Assembly: GCA_002372935.1 (NCBI GenBank)
Contig: DFJF01000004.1
Location: 136,331-200,330 of the forward strand
From: Clostridiales bacterium UBA3678
Lineage (GTDB): Bacteria; Bacillota; Clostridia; TANB77; CAG-508
Direction of reading: 5' to 3'
DNA: 64,000 nt
Shown: one piece after another, positions 1-8,799 of the stretch
Numbering within the stretch: position 1 is the stretch's first letter
Layout: the number at the start of each line of letters is the position of its first letter
Program-made: the position numbers and the translations under genes
Notes under the pieces: generated by a model
The model's database searches: none
What the model saw: only the letters and a program-made list of their open reading frames with translations
What the model was told of the DNA's origin: nothing

Positions 1-1
1 A

Positions 2-2197
2 ATTTCTGCAATTTCAAACTACTATTTCTTTTATATGATAACTATTCTTACATTTATCTATGCTATAGTAAAATACTTTAATGAATATTATAAAGATCAT
101 GGTTTAAAAACATTTTTTGCCAAGTTTTTTAAAACATTATTATGCTATATTATTGGTGTTTTATCTGCTGGAATATTATTATTACCAACAATTTATGCTC
201 TTGCAAACAATTCAAGACTTATAGATGTTGGTTTTACTTACTATAATCTTGATTATTATGCAAAACTCATATTTATGAGTGAAAAAACACCATTTTGGGT
301 AAGAATTTTCGTTTGTCCACTTGTTCTTACAATTTTACCAATATCAATATTAAACTTTAAAAAGAACAAAGAAAACAGAACATTTTTAATTAATTTAATA
401 ATACAAACTATAATTTTACTAATACCATTTTTAGGTTCTGTTATGAATGGTTTTTCTTTCCAATCAAATAGATGGACATTTGCATATACATTTGTGCTTT
501 CATATCTTGTTACTTTAAATATTAGAAAAGACTTAATCTATTCTCCAAGAGAATTTAAACTAGTAAAAAGATTTTATATAATCTATTTCTTATTATGGTA
601 TATTTTAAGAGAACATGTAGGGATATTCCCTATTACTACAATAGCTTTTGGATTTTTATATTTACTAATATTGGTTTCAAGAAGCTTAGATTATCCAGAA
701 ATTAAAAAAGAGCAACAATTTAGATATGCAGAAAATTTAAAAACTCCAGAATCTAATATTATTAAAAATAGAGTAAAATATGTCTTACTTGCAACAATTT
801 GTTTAAATATTGTTCTCTTTTCTTGGCAAGTAATTTATCACTCTAAATATTATAAAGCGTTTTTAAAAGAAGATAAAGTTGATTCAAGGTATGGTAATCT
901 TATAAATCAATTACCACATTTTGATGAAGCAGTTAAATATATTCAAGAAAATGATAATTCAACATATAGAATTGCAACAAATGTTTCTGAATCAAATAAT
1001 GAATCTTTCAAATACAATTATTTAGGATTAAATACATACCTTTCTGTTGGAAACAAATATATTTCTAATCTTTCAAAAGAATTATTAATATTAAATATTG
1101 CTAAAACTAATCCTTTAAGAGAATTTGATTCAAGAACAAGAATTTTGACCCTTATGGGTAACAAATACTATGTAGTTTCTAAAGATAAAGCAAATTATGT
1201 TCCTTATGGATATACATTAATCAAAGAAATAAAAGATCAAGAATCAGATGATGATACAGCATGTATTTATGAGAATCAAAATTATCTTCCTATTTGTGTA
1301 TTTTACAATAATTACACATCAAAAGAAGAATATAATAAATTATCTGCATTAGAAAAAGAGCAAGCTCTTTTAAAAACTGCAGTCATAGAAAATAAAGATT
1401 TAGTTAATAATTATAATATAAAATCAGATTCTTCTATTTTAAATAATTTGCAAACAAATAATGTAAATTATGAATTAAATGACAGTCATGGACTTGTATC
1501 AAACAATACAATAACAACAACCAAAAAATATAAATCAATAAAATTAAATATATCTGATGGTATAAATACTAAAAACTGTGAATTATATTTATATTTTGAA
1601 AATTTAAAATTTAATGGAACTAAAGAATATTCTATTACAGCTAAATACAATGGAGTGACAAAAGAACAAGTTGTAAAAGATAAAGTTACAAGCCCATATT
1701 ATATCGAAACTCCAAACATATTATTTAATTTAGGATATAGTGAGCAACATTCAGGAAGTATTAAAATATTATTTAGTTTAAAAGGAACATATACATTTGA
1801 TAATATTAAGCTTATAGCAGTTCCAATGGATAATTACTCTAATGATATATCAAATTTAAAGAAATATGAATTTAAATTAGAATCATTTAATGACAATAAT
1901 CTAACAGGTTCTATAAATAATAGCGAAGATGGTATTTTACAAGTTTCTACATCATATACTTCTGGTTGGAAGGCTTATGTAGATGGAGTTGAAACCAAAA
2001 CTATAAATGTTAATACAGGATTTATCGGTATTCCTCTTACTTCTGGAAAACATAAAATAGAACTTAAATATGAAACACCTTATTTACAATTAGGAACTAA
2101 ACTTTCAATTGTCGGCGTTATATTAATTATTTTAGTATTTATTATTGATATTATTAGATCTATTATTGAAAGGAGGAAAAAGAAAAATGCTAGATGA
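2..2197 (+). CDS. YfhO-family membrane protein, 5' end outside window
   Basis: Large polytopic membrane protein with several hydrophobic N-terminal helices, a long extracytoplasmic region over roughly residues 260-690 and one last membrane helix followed by a basic tail (RRKKK). The reading frame is open leftward past the first Met at position 35, so the gene starts upstream of the window. The layout, and a late Gly/Trp segment (TSGWKAYVDG) followed by a PLTSGKHKIELKY-type stretch, fit the YfhO family. YfhO is implicated in glycosylation of lipoteichoic acid or other envelope polymers in Bacillota. The assignment rests on overall architecture, so the substrate is unknown. The stop overlaps the start of the next small gene. 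Confidence 0.75.
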   Translation: MSAISNYYFFYMITILTFIYAIVKYFNEYYKDHGLKTFFAKFFKTLLCYIIGVLSAGILLLPTIYALANNSRLIDVGFTYYNLDYYAKLIFMSEKTPFWVRIFVCPLVLTILPISILNFKKNKENRTFLINLIIQTIILLIPFLGSVMNGFSFQSNRWTFAYTFVLSYLVTLNIRKDLIYSPREFKLVKRFYIIYFLLWYILREHVGIFPITTIAFGFLYLLILVSRSLDYPEIKKEQQFRYAENLKTPESNIIKNRVKYVLLATICLNIVLFSWQVIYHSKYYKAFLKEDKVDSRYGNLINQLPHFDEAVKYIQENDNSTYRIATNVSESNNESFKYNYLGLNTYLSVGNKYISNLSKELLILNIAKTNPLREFDSRTRILTLMGNKYYVVSKDKANYVPYGYTLIKEIKDQESDDDTACIYENQNYLPICVFYNNYTSKEEYNKLSALEKEQALLKTAVIENKDLVNNYNIKSDSSILNNLQTNNVNYELNDSHGLVSNNTITTTKKYKSIKLNISDGINTKNCELYLYFENLKFNGTKEYSITAKYNGVTKEQVVKDKVTSPYYIETPNILFNLGYSEQHSGSIKILFSLKGTYTFDNIKLIAVPMDNYSNDISNLKKYEFKLESFNDNNLTGSINNSEDGILQVSTSYTSGWKAYVDGVETKTINVNTGFIGIPLTSGKHKIELKYETPYLQLGTKLSIVGVILIILVFIIDIIRSIIERRKKKNAR

Positions 2198-2372
2198 AAA
2201 GAATAATCCCGAAACAGAAGATGAACCAAAAAAAGAAATTGAAATTATAACTGGTGATGGATCTGAAATCTCAATTTCCCCAGTATATGATCATATCAAA
2301 CTAGACAAAGATGATGAAAAAAAGAAAAAAGATCCTAATGAAAAAATAATTATTCCAAAAGGAAAAAAGTAA
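2187..2372 (+). CDS. Small charged hypothetical protein
   Basis: A 61-residue soluble, highly charged protein (Asp/Glu early, Lys-rich tail) with no membrane segment or recognisable domain. The start chosen is the ATG at 2187 because AGGAGG sits at 2171-2176 with good spacing; an earlier in-frame Met at 2145 lacks such a site. It overlaps the last codons of the YfhO-like gene, so the two are translationally coupled and probably share a transcript. Followed at once by the palindromic repeat at 2379-2441. Function unknown. Confidence 0.6.
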   Translation: MLDEKNNPETEDEPKKEIEIITGDGSEISISPVYDHIKLDKDDEKKKKDPNEKIIIPKGKK

Positions 2373-2378
2373 ACTTTC

Positions 2379-2441
2379 AAAAGGGGACGGTTCTTTTTTG
2401 AAAAGGGACGGTTCTTTTTTGAAAAAGAACCGTCCCTTTTT
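2379..2441. repeat. GGGACGGTTCT palindromic intergenic repeat, probable bidirectional terminator
   Basis: Two direct copies of A4GGG(G)ACGGTTCT6 (2379-2399 and 2401-2420) are followed by an inverted copy (2422-2441). The second and third form a near-perfect 20-bp hairpin ending in T residues. It lies between convergent genes and can end transcription from both sides. A degenerate relative is at 7430-7464 and a similarly built element at 55710-55772. Confidence 0.8.
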
Positions 2442-2445
2442 GAAA

Positions 2446-2619
2446 TTAATTATCTAATTTTGGTGCATCCACTGGGCAAACTGCAGAACAAGTTCCACAT
2501 TCTATACAAGCTTCTGGATCTATAACATATTTTCCATCACCTTGAGATATACAACTTACTGGACAGTTTGCAGCACAAGCTCCGCAAGATATACATTTGT
2601 CTGTAATTTTATATGCCAT
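2446..2619 (-). CDS. 2[4Fe-4S] ferredoxin
   Basis: Small electron carrier of 57 residues with two classic cluster motifs: CISCGACAANCP near the N terminus and CIECGTCSAVCP near the C terminus, each a CX2CX2CX3CP pattern. This is the clostridial low-potential ferredoxin type, serving anaerobic redox enzymes in the cytoplasm. Start taken at the ATG at 2619, about 8 nt after AGGAG; a GTG at 2628 in frame would add three residues but sits too close to the ribosome site. The start overlaps the end of the upstream ricT gene, so it is the last gene of the leftward ppaC-lepB-holB-ricT cluster. Confidence 0.93.
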   Translation of the reverse strand: MAYKITDKCISCGACAANCPVSCISQGDGKYVIDPEACIECGTCSAVCPVDAPKLDN

Positions 2620-3538
2620 TTTTTTCACTCTCCTTTCTTAAATCTTCTTTATCTAATTCTTCAAGCCTTTTGAGTTCTTTTATGTCCTCTGTTTCTTCAT
2701 TTTGATTATTTTCCTTTTCTGCATTATTATCTTTAATTACTTTAATATCACTTACATTGTATTTTTTATATGAAATATCTTCTCCCTTTTGTAATCTTAC
2801 TCTAACTCTTTCTGCTAATATTTCAACATTTACAATTTCTCCTTCCCCATCTTCAGTTTTTACTATTGCTCCGACATGAGGAAGTCTAGATAGTTTTTCC
2901 TCATAAACATCATTTTCATATTTTAAACAACACATAAGTCTTCCACAATTTCCCGAGATTTTTGATAAATTTAAAGATAGGTTTTGTTCTTTTGCCATTT
3001 TTATTGATACAGTTTCAAAATTATTTAAAAATGAACAACAACATAGTTCTCTTCCACAAACTCCATTTCCGCCTATTCTTTTTACCTCATCTCTTACACC
3101 TATTTGTCTTAATTCTATTCTTGTTTTATAATTTGCAGCTAATTCTTTTACTAAATCTCTAAAATCAATTCTGCCATCTGCTGTAAAGAAAAATAGTATT
3201 TTGGTGTTATTGAATTTATATTCAACATCAGTTAATTTCATTTTTAAGCCTAGTTGTTTTATTTTTTTAATGCAAAAATTATAAGCTTCTTTTTCTTTTT
3301 TCTTGCATTCTTCATAATGTTTTAAATCTCTGTTATTGGCAATTCTTATAACTTTTTTTAATGGTTTTACTATTTTTTCTTCTTCAATTTTTCTATTTGC
3401 TATAACTACTTCTGCAATATCTTCCCCATCTGTAGTATCAACTATAACATTCTCACCTTTTTTCATTATTAAGTATTGTGGATCAAAAAAATATATTTTT
3501 CCTAATCTTCTAAATCTTACACCTACAATATTTTTCAA
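2609..3538 (-). CDS. ricT: PSP1-domain protein RicT (YaaT)
   Basis: PSP1 C-terminal domain protein of about 309 residues. The Cys-rich stretch GVCGRELCCCSF followed by SGNCGRLMCCLKYE is the family signature. In Bacillus, RicT (YaaT) works with RicA and RicF in a complex that ligates Fe-S clusters and directs RNase Y-dependent mRNA processing, and affects sporulation phosphorelay and competence. Start taken at TTG 3538, just past the holB stop and 7 nt after GGAGG; an ATG at 3553 in frame has no ribosome site. The tail is Glu/Lys-rich. The holB-ricT order matches the Bacillus neighbourhood. Confidence 0.9.
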   Translation of the reverse strand: MKNIVGVRFRRLGKIYFFDPQYLIMKKGENVIVDTTDGEDIAEVVIANRKIEEEKIVKPLKKVIRIANNRDLKHYEECKKKEKEAYNFCIKKIKQLGLKMKLTDVEYKFNNTKILFFFTADGRIDFRDLVKELAANYKTRIELRQIGVRDEVKRIGGNGVCGRELCCCSFLNNFETVSIKMAKEQNLSLNLSKISGNCGRLMCCLKYENDVYEEKLSRLPHVGAIVKTEDGEGEIVNVEILAERVRVRLQKGEDISYKKYNVSDIKVIKDNNAEKENNQNEETEDIKELKRLEELDKEDLRKESEKNGI

Positions 3539-4425
3539 TGCATTTCCTCCCATATTTTTAGTAGCATATTATCAATGCACATATTATAATTTCCATTTGC
3601 ATTTAATCTTATTTTTGTATCTTCTACAATATTTATACAATTTAAATATTTAATATTTTCCTTTCCCATTTTAAATAGAATTGTATTAATCGCATCTAAT
3701 ATAGAATTTTTTTCTTCTTGTGATTTATAAATAACATCTGCTCTTTTAAATAAATCTATTATATCTAAATTTTCTATATTCTCAATTATTTCTATAATAC
3801 TATTATAGAGTTCTTGCTTATCTTTTAATTTTTCAGCTTTTCCTATACTTCCATCAAAAATCTCTAGTAAATTATCAGAAACTTTTATATCATATTTACT
3901 TTTTAAATAATCTTTTATCTGACTATTTTCTATGTCTTGAAATTTTATTATAGTACATCTTGATTTTATTGTACTTAAAAAATTATTTTCATTTGAGCCA
4001 ATTAAAATAATTGTAACAAATTCTGGTGGCTCTTCTAATGTTTTTAATAAACAGTTTTGAGCTTCTATTGTCATCAAATCTGCATCATTTATAATATAAA
4101 CTTTATTTTGTGAAATTATAGGAGCTTCAATAATTTTTCTTTGCATTTGCCTTATTTGTTCGATTTTTATGCTATTTCCATCTGGCTCAACCATCTGAAA
4201 ATCCGGATTATTGTTTGAATCAAATTCTATACATGATTTGCAATGATTACAATATTTTTTTTCATTTAAACATAATATCATTTTTGCAAATTCTTTTGCA
4301 ATTTCTTTTTTACCTATTCCTGCGGTTCCAAGAAATAGATAACTATGAGATATTTTATTTAATTCAACAGTATGTATTAATTCATTTTTTATATTGTTAT
4401 TCCCTATAATTTTTTCAAACATCAT
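3535..4425 (-). CDS. holB: DNA polymerase III delta' subunit
   Basis: Clamp-loader AAA+ subunit of 296 residues. N-terminal P-loop-like GTAGIGKK (residues 33-40) deviates from GKT/S, as expected for delta', which does not need ATPase activity. Four cysteines (52, 59, 62, 65) form the zinc module of the family, and a sensor-like IKSRC motif follows. It loads the sliding clamp together with DnaX and HolA. The C-terminal collar domain is divergent. It sits between lepB and ricT on one strand with tight spacing. Confidence 0.9.
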   Translation of the reverse strand: MMFEKIIGNNNIKNELIHTVELNKISHSYLFLGTAGIGKKEIAKEFAKMILCLNEKKYCNHCKSCIEFDSNNNPDFQMVEPDGNSIKIEQIRQMQRKIIEAPIISQNKVYIINDADLMTIEAQNCLLKTLEEPPEFVTIILIGSNENNFLSTIKSRCTIIKFQDIENSQIKDYLKSKYDIKVSDNLLEIFDGSIGKAEKLKDKQELYNSIIEIIENIENLDIIDLFKRADVIYKSQEEKNSILDAINTILFKMGKENIKYLNCINIVEDTKIRLNANGNYNMCIDNMLLKIWEEMH

Positions 4426-4436
4426 TACACCTTTTT

Positions 4437-5093
4437 TTATTTATCTATTTTTCCAAATAAACTAAATGGCCAAATTCTTATCCAAACTTTACTTTCAACT
4501 TTTTCTAAAGGTATACATCCAAAACATCTACTGTCTGTACTTCCTGATCTGTTATCTCCCATTACAAATAAACAATTTTGGGGTACAACAACATCTATAC
4601 AACTTCCACTGCCCGCATCTGTAACCAAACCTGAAGGTAAATAATTTTCATCTAACTTTTGATTATCGATATAAACATTTCCATCTTTTATTTCTACATG
4701 TTCTCCAGGAAGACCTATTACTCTTTTTATATAACTGGTTTTTCCTATTTCTAAAACATAATATGAAAACTTGCCCCAAAGTGAAGTTGGCTCATCTACA
4801 TACCTTGCAATAACACTTTCTGAAAGCTCATTTTGAGTAAGTGTTGTATATTTATCTGTTGGAGCCTCAAATGTAATAATATCTCCCCTAGATGGCATCT
4901 TTTTAGTTGTTCTAACCCATCTATTTAGCCAAAGTCTTTGATCTGGCTGTAATGTTGGAACCATTGATCTCTGTTGAACTATTGTTGGAGTACCTATATA
5001 ATATCTAAATGCAATAGCAATAATAAGTGCAATTATTATACAAACTATCCATTCTAAAATGTCTTTAATTCTGCTTTTTATTTCTTCTTTCAA
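4437..5093 (-). CDS. lepB: Signal peptidase I
   Basis: Membrane-bound leader peptidase (S26) of about 218 residues. One N-terminal membrane helix (about residues 13-30) is followed by box B with the catalytic Ser in QQRSMVPTL (Ser43) and box D with the general-base Lys in SYIKRVIGLPGE; GDNR-box MGDNRSGSTDSR is also present. It removes signal peptides from exported proteins at the outer face of the membrane. Start taken at TTG 5093, about 9 nt after AAAGGA; an upstream in-frame TTG at 5126 has no ribosome site. Lies 2-35 nt downstream of ppaC. Confidence 0.93.
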   Translation of the reverse strand: MKEEIKSRIKDILEWIVCIIIALIIAIAFRYYIGTPTIVQQRSMVPTLQPDQRLWLNRWVRTTKKMPSRGDIITFEAPTDKYTTLTQNELSESVIARYVDEPTSLWGKFSYYVLEIGKTSYIKRVIGLPGEHVEIKDGNVYIDNQKLDENYLPSGLVTDAGSGSCIDVVVPQNCLFVMGDNRSGSTDSRCFGCIPLEKVESKVWIRIWPFSLFGKIDK

Positions 5094-5127
5094 CTTTTTA
5101 AATTCCTTTCTTTTGTTAAAAATCAAA

Positions 5128-6048
5128 TTAACAATTTTTATCTATGACAGGTACAACCTGCTTTTTGCGAGACACAACACCTGGTAAAAATGCTGTATTA
5201 TCATTTAATTTTACATTAAACGCCTTTTCTGCAATGTCTTTTCTTGAACCTGCAACTAAAATTTGAGAGTTATTTTCTAATATATCTGTTATAAGTAAAA
5301 CAAATAAATCTTGCGAATTTTTACTGATAAAGTTTTTCATTGCATTTTCAATTTTCTCTTTGTCTTTTATAACTTCTTCTATACTAGCCGTATTTACTTG
5401 AGCTACTTGATAGTTTACACCATTTGTAGAAAATGGCTTAGAATCTATATTTATTAACTCATCAGCAGAAAAATCGCTTAAATCTGTACCAGCTTTTAAC
5501 ATTTCTAATCCATATTCTTTTACATCAATTTTAGCAATTTCACCTAATTCTTCTAATACTTTTTTATCTAAATCTGTAGTTGTTGGTGATTTTAGAAGCA
5601 ATGTATCTGATATTATTGCACTTGCCATTAGTCCTGCTATTTTAGAATCTATTTCTATATTTTTATTTTTATACATTCCATAAATAATAGTTGCAGTACA
5701 ACCAACAGGCATTGCTGTATAGTACAATGGCTCTGATGTGCTAAATCCTGAAATTTTGTGATGATCTACAACTTCTAATATATTTGCATTTTCTATATTT
5801 TTTACACTTTGTCCAAAATCATTGTGATCTACTAATATTACACTTTGAGAATTTTCTAAATCTTCTAACAATTCTGGTTCTTCTTGTCTAAAATAATCTA
5901 GTGCAAATTTTGTTTCTTTATTTATATTTCCGAGTCTATAAGCTTTAGCTTCTTTTTTTAGTTTATTTTTTAAATTTGCCATTGCTATTGCTGACATTAT
6001 TGTATCTGTGTCTGGATTCTTATGCCCAAATATTAATATTTTTTCCAT
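5128..6048 (-). CDS. ppaC: Manganese-dependent inorganic pyrophosphatase
   Basis: Family II pyrophosphatase of 306 residues: N-terminal DHH domain with GHKNPDTDTIMSAIA, a VDHND motif and the diagnostic VVDHH, then a C-terminal DHHA2 domain ending in the substrate-binding SRKKQ. It hydrolyses pyrophosphate in the cytosol to pull biosynthetic reactions forward, using Mn. No CBS/DRTGG insert, so it is the short unregulated form. First gene of the leftward cluster; good AAGGAAAG site before the ATG. Confidence 0.95.
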   Translation of the reverse strand: MEKILIFGHKNPDTDTIMSAIAMANLKNKLKKEAKAYRLGNINKETKFALDYFRQEEPELLEDLENSQSVILVDHNDFGQSVKNIENANILEVVDHHKISGFSTSEPLYYTAMPVGCTATIIYGMYKNKNIEIDSKIAGLMASAIISDTLLLKSPTTTDLDKKVLEELGEIAKIDVKEYGLEMLKAGTDLSDFSADELINIDSKPFSTNGVNYQVAQVNTASIEEVIKDKEKIENAMKNFISKNSQDLFVLLITDILENNSQILVAGSRKDIAEKAFNVKLNDNTAFLPGVVSRKKQVVPVIDKNC

Positions 6049-6126
6049 TTCTCTCTTTCCTTTCTATCTCGTAAATTCTTACTTTCCCATTATATACAAT
6101 TTTTTATTAAAAGTAAAGAGAAATAT

Positions 6127-6155
6127 TTGATTTTCCATACTTTTTTATGTATAAT
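6127..6155 (+). promoter_or_regulatory. Sigma-A-type promoter for nth
   Basis: TTGATT at 6127-6132, 17-bp spacer, TATAAT at 6150-6155, about 22 bp before the nth start codon. Confidence 0.75.
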
Positions 6156-6176
6156 ATTCACATAAGGAGAAAAAAT

Positions 6177-6806
6177 ATGGCAAAAAATAAAACAAAACAA
6201 ATAATAGAAATATTAAAACAAACATATCCAGATGCGCAATGTAGTTTGAATTTTTCAACTCCATTTGAACTTGTTGTAGCAGTTATGCTTTCAGCTCAAT
6301 GTACAGACGAAAGAGTAAATGCAACTGTGCCTCCATTATTTGCTAAATGCAAAACAATCCAGGATTTTATGGATATTGATATAAATGAGTTAGAAAATTT
6401 TATTCATCCTTGTGGATTTTATAAAAATAAAGCAAAAAATATAAAATTATGTGCAAAACAGATTATGGAGAATTTTAATGGTCAAGTTCCAAAAGATATG
6501 GATAGCCTTTTAAGTTTAGCTGGAATTGGCAGAAAAAGTGCAAATGTTATTAGACTTGAAGTATTTGGAATAGCTGATGGAATAGCTGTTGATACACATT
6601 GCAAGAGAATTTCAAATAGACTTGGACTTTCAAATGAAAAAGATCCATCAAAAATAGAACAAGATTTATTAAAACAAATAGACCATAAATATTTAAAAGA
6701 TGTTAATCATTTATTTATCTGGCATGGTAGATACACATGTACTGCTAGAAACCCCAAATGTGATAAATGCACAATTAAGGATTTTTGTAAAAATAAAGTT
6801 AATTAA
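6177..6806 (+). CDS. nth: Endonuclease III
   Basis: Base-excision repair glycosylase/AP lyase for oxidised pyrimidines, about 209 residues. Contains the helix-hairpin-helix with the catalytic Lys (LAGIGRKSANV), the catalytic Asp in VDTHCKR, and a C-terminal 4Fe-4S cluster site with CX6CX2CX5C spacing (CTARNPKCDKCTIKDFC). Start taken at ATG 6177, preceded by AAGGAG; an in-frame ATG 30 nt upstream lies inside the promoter-to-leader stretch. Monocistronic, closed by a terminator shared with the convergent gerW gene. Confidence 0.95.
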   Translation: MAKNKTKQIIEILKQTYPDAQCSLNFSTPFELVVAVMLSAQCTDERVNATVPPLFAKCKTIQDFMDIDINELENFIHPCGFYKNKAKNIKLCAKQIMENFNGQVPKDMDSLLSLAGIGRKSANVIRLEVFGIADGIAVDTHCKRISNRLGLSNEKDPSKIEQDLLKQIDHKYLKDVNHLFIWHGRYTCTARNPKCDKCTIKDFCKNKVN

Positions 6807-6813
6807 CATAAAT

Positions 6814-6842
6814 AAAAGGCTCTTTCAATTGAGCCTTTTATG
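6814..6842. terminator. Bidirectional terminator between nth and gerW
   Basis: AAAAGGCTC / GAGCCTTTT stem with an 8-nt loop, A-rich on the left and T-rich on the right. It overlaps the stop codon of the convergent gerW gene. Confidence 0.85.
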
Positions 6843-7257
6843 TTTTATTATCAATATATTTATTAATCATATTATTTACTTTTTCAAATAAATCTGGAAT
6901 ATAGTCTAATAATCTGTCAATAGCAGTAGAATTATCAATTGGAAGCAATTTTACAATATCTCCTTGAATTACTAAAAATGCAACTGGATTAATGGAAACT
7001 CCAGCCCCTGCACCACCTCCGAATGGTAGCCTATATTGAATCTGCTCGTCTTTTTCTTGTTTTTTATATTCATCAATTGTTTCGCCTTTAAATTCACTTC
7101 CACCAGCGGCAAAACCAAAAGAAACTTTTGATATTGGAATTACAACAATATCAGTTGATGTTTGAATTGGATCTCCAACTATTGTATTTACATCAATCAT
7201 ATCTCTTATGCTATTCATTGCTGTAAGCATAAGTCCTTCTATTGGATGTTCTGTCAT
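6838..7257 (-). CDS. ytfJ: Sporulation protein YtfJ/GerW family
   Basis: A 139-residue protein with the conserved YtfJ pattern: an N-terminal EGLMLTAMNSIRDMIDVNTIVGDPI segment (read in parts), then VVIPISKVSFGFAAGGSEF and a Gly-rich FGGGAGAGVSINPVAFLV stretch. In Bacillus, GerW (YtfJ) is made in the forespore and needed for normal spore germination. It is usually next to a DUF2953 (YtfI) gene; here that partner lies about 2.8 kb away at 10032-10562, with an Rpn nuclease gene and a prepilin gene between. Good AGGAGAG ribosome site before the ATG. Confidence 0.88.
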   Translation of the reverse strand: MTEHPIEGLMLTAMNSIRDMIDVNTIVGDPIQTSTDIVVIPISKVSFGFAAGGSEFKGETIDEYKKQEKDEQIQYRLPFGGGAGAGVSINPVAFLVIQGDIVKLLPIDNSTAIDRLLDYIPDLFEKVNNMINKYIDNKT

Positions 7258-7336
7258 TTTTTCACTCTCCTATATTATAAATATTATTATATTTATAATA
7301 TCTACAATATTTGAGTAATTATGCATTTTTTTCAAA

Positions 7337-7367
7337 TGACTTTTTTCGACATAACTATTAAATTAAT
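7337..7367. repeat. 31-bp direct repeat, copy 1 (contains 0A-box-like TGTCGAA on minus strand)
   Basis: TGACTTTTTTCGACATAACT and the following 11 bases are identical to 8489-8519. The copy lies about 80 bp upstream of ytfJ. On the minus strand it reads TGTCGAA (7345-7351), the Spo0A box consensus, in the orientation of the gene. Confidence 0.85.
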
Positions 7368-7429
7368 TTTTAAAAATAGTGTAAACCTATATTAGTTCTA
7401 AACATTTTCTCAAATATCTAATTTTAAAA

Positions 7430-7464
7430 AGTGACGGTTTTTCTTTTTTTAAAAAACCGCCACT
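7430..7464. terminator. Hairpin downstream of the Rpn-family gene, degenerate relative of the 2379-2441 repeat
   Basis: AGTGACGGTTTTT pairs with AAAAAACCGCCACT; T-rich on both sides. Probable terminator for the leftward Rpn gene. The ACGGTT core resembles the palindromic repeat near 2.4 kb. Confidence 0.65.
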
Positions 7465-7525
7465 CTTTGAAAGTATTTAATTTTAATTCATATTTTAAAT
7501 TTGTTTATTTTTTCTTTATTCTATT

Positions 7526-8419
7526 TTACTTTATTTTTTCTATCTCTTCTTCTGTTAATCCTGTAACTCTAGCAATGAATTGTATATCTACATTTTCTTG
7601 CTTTAAATTTCTTGCTATCTCTTCCTGTTTTTTTGACTGTCCAGACTTATAGCCTTTATCATATCCAAAATCTTCTATTGCATGTTTGTCCCTTATATAC
7701 TTTAATCTCATCTCGGCTAACCATTTCTCATGTTCATCTGCACTGATGTCTTCAAGAATTTTCTGTGCTTTTTTGATTTCCTCTATATCTTCTTCTCTCA
7801 TATTTTTATTCACCACTACTTTCGAATTCTTTATAAAATATAGCCAAGAATTTAATTTTTGGTTATCTTTTACTGCACCATTCTTTAACTTATTTAACTC
7901 TATTATATAAATTTCCAACACATCTGTCAAGATGATTTTTCCGTATTTTTCTTCTCTTATATTCCATTTTGTTACATATTCTGGAATTTTTTTTAATTTT
8001 TCTAAATTATAATCACTAATTAGAATTGCAATTGTTCTTTTTAATTCATCATAATCTTGACCTTGCTTAATTCCTTGTGAATACATTTTACTCCAATAAA
8101 ATAATAATCTTTTTTCAATATTCTTTTTATCACAAATCTGCATTTCCACATTACATACAACATTGTCATTTAATCTTGCTTTTATATCTAGGATTCCTAG
8201 TTTATCATCTAATAAATCTTTATCCATTATTGGATTACAATCTAATTCTATTTTTTCTATTTTATCTGGAATTATTGAACTTAAAAAACTTTTTGTTATA
8301 TCTTCATTTCCTGTATGTCCAAATATTCTTTTAAATACATAGTCGTTTTTTGGATCTAATAATTTTATGATAATATCACTTCTCTTTCTGAATTTAATTT
8401 TTTGAATAAAATAATGCAA
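7526..8419 (-). CDS. Rpn-family recombination-promoting nuclease / putative transposase (PD-(D/E)XK)
   Basis: A 297-residue protein with the family opening LLDPKNDYVFKRIFG, then a PD-(D/E)XK core with Asp in GILDIKAR and the E-X-Q variant in NVEMQI, and a Gly/Lys-rich tail (DFGYDKGYKSGQSKKQEE). Rpn proteins are DNA endonucleases that promote RecA-independent gene transfer and often multiply within genomes. The start is uncertain: the frame opens at ATG 8419 without a ribosome site, whereas family members normally begin just before LLDPKND, where this sequence has GAGAAGTGAT and then ATA instead of ATG. The gene may have lost its proper start codon. It lies between two copies of a 31-bp direct repeat. 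Confidence 0.8.
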   Translation of the reverse strand: MHYFIQKIKFRKRSDIIIKLLDPKNDYVFKRIFGHTGNEDITKSFLSSIIPDKIEKIELDCNPIMDKDLLDDKLGILDIKARLNDNVVCNVEMQICDKKNIEKRLLFYWSKMYSQGIKQGQDYDELKRTIAILISDYNLEKLKKIPEYVTKWNIREEKYGKIILTDVLEIYIIELNKLKNGAVKDNQKLNSWLYFIKNSKVVVNKNMREEDIEEIKKAQKILEDISADEHEKWLAEMRLKYIRDKHAIEDFGYDKGYKSGQSKKQEEIARNLKQENVDIQFIARVTGLTEEEIEKIK

Positions 8420-8488
8420 ATTTAAAACATTTGAATTAAATTGTCTTTATTTTACCATATATTTCCAAATGGGTCAAGAAAAATCATT

Positions 8489-8519
8489 TGACTTTTTTCG
8501 ACATAACTATTAAATTAAT
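8489..8519. repeat. 31-bp direct repeat, copy 2
   Basis: Identical to 7337-7367. It lies about 70 bp upstream of the Rpn-family gene and carries the same minus-strand TGTCGAA (8497-8503). Confidence 0.85.
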
Positions 8520-8799
8520 GATAAGTGATAAATGAGAAGACGTATTGAAAACCCTAGGAAAATCTTATATCATTTAAGATCTGCCTAGGGTTAAATATTA
8601 TTTTTCAAAACTTAATTCGAGGGTGTAGAGGGTGTATAATAAAGTGTGGAGATTTATAAAAGTCTTTACACTTTAATTGACACAGTCTATAGTCGATTTT
8701 GTTTTTTGTTGTTTGCCTTGTTGCACTCTTGTTATGTTTTTATGTTGTATGGATATTAGATTCTAGATTTGAAACTACGCCTCCGCGAACTCAGACTAC
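8520..8799. other. Non-coding stretch with two inverted repeats, possible remnant of a mobile element end
   Basis: No gene is visible. An imperfect palindrome at 8550-8592 has 9-bp outer arms AACCCTAGG / CCTAGGGTT plus an inner ATCTTA / TAAGAT pair. A second hairpin at 8641-8674 has AAAGTGT / ACACTTT arms, followed by TTGACACAG. The latter resembles the end of some insertion sequences, but no transposase is left. Either could also act as a terminator. Confidence 0.4.

Noticed and set aside
2379..2441. CRISPR-like array from repeated GGGACGGTTCT
   Set aside because: Only three arms in direct-plus-inverted order, no spacers of constant size, no cas genes.
8641..8674. Intact insertion sequence end
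   Set aside because: Hairpin and TTGACACAG resemble some IS ends, but there is no partner end or transposase nearby; kept only as a possible remnant.
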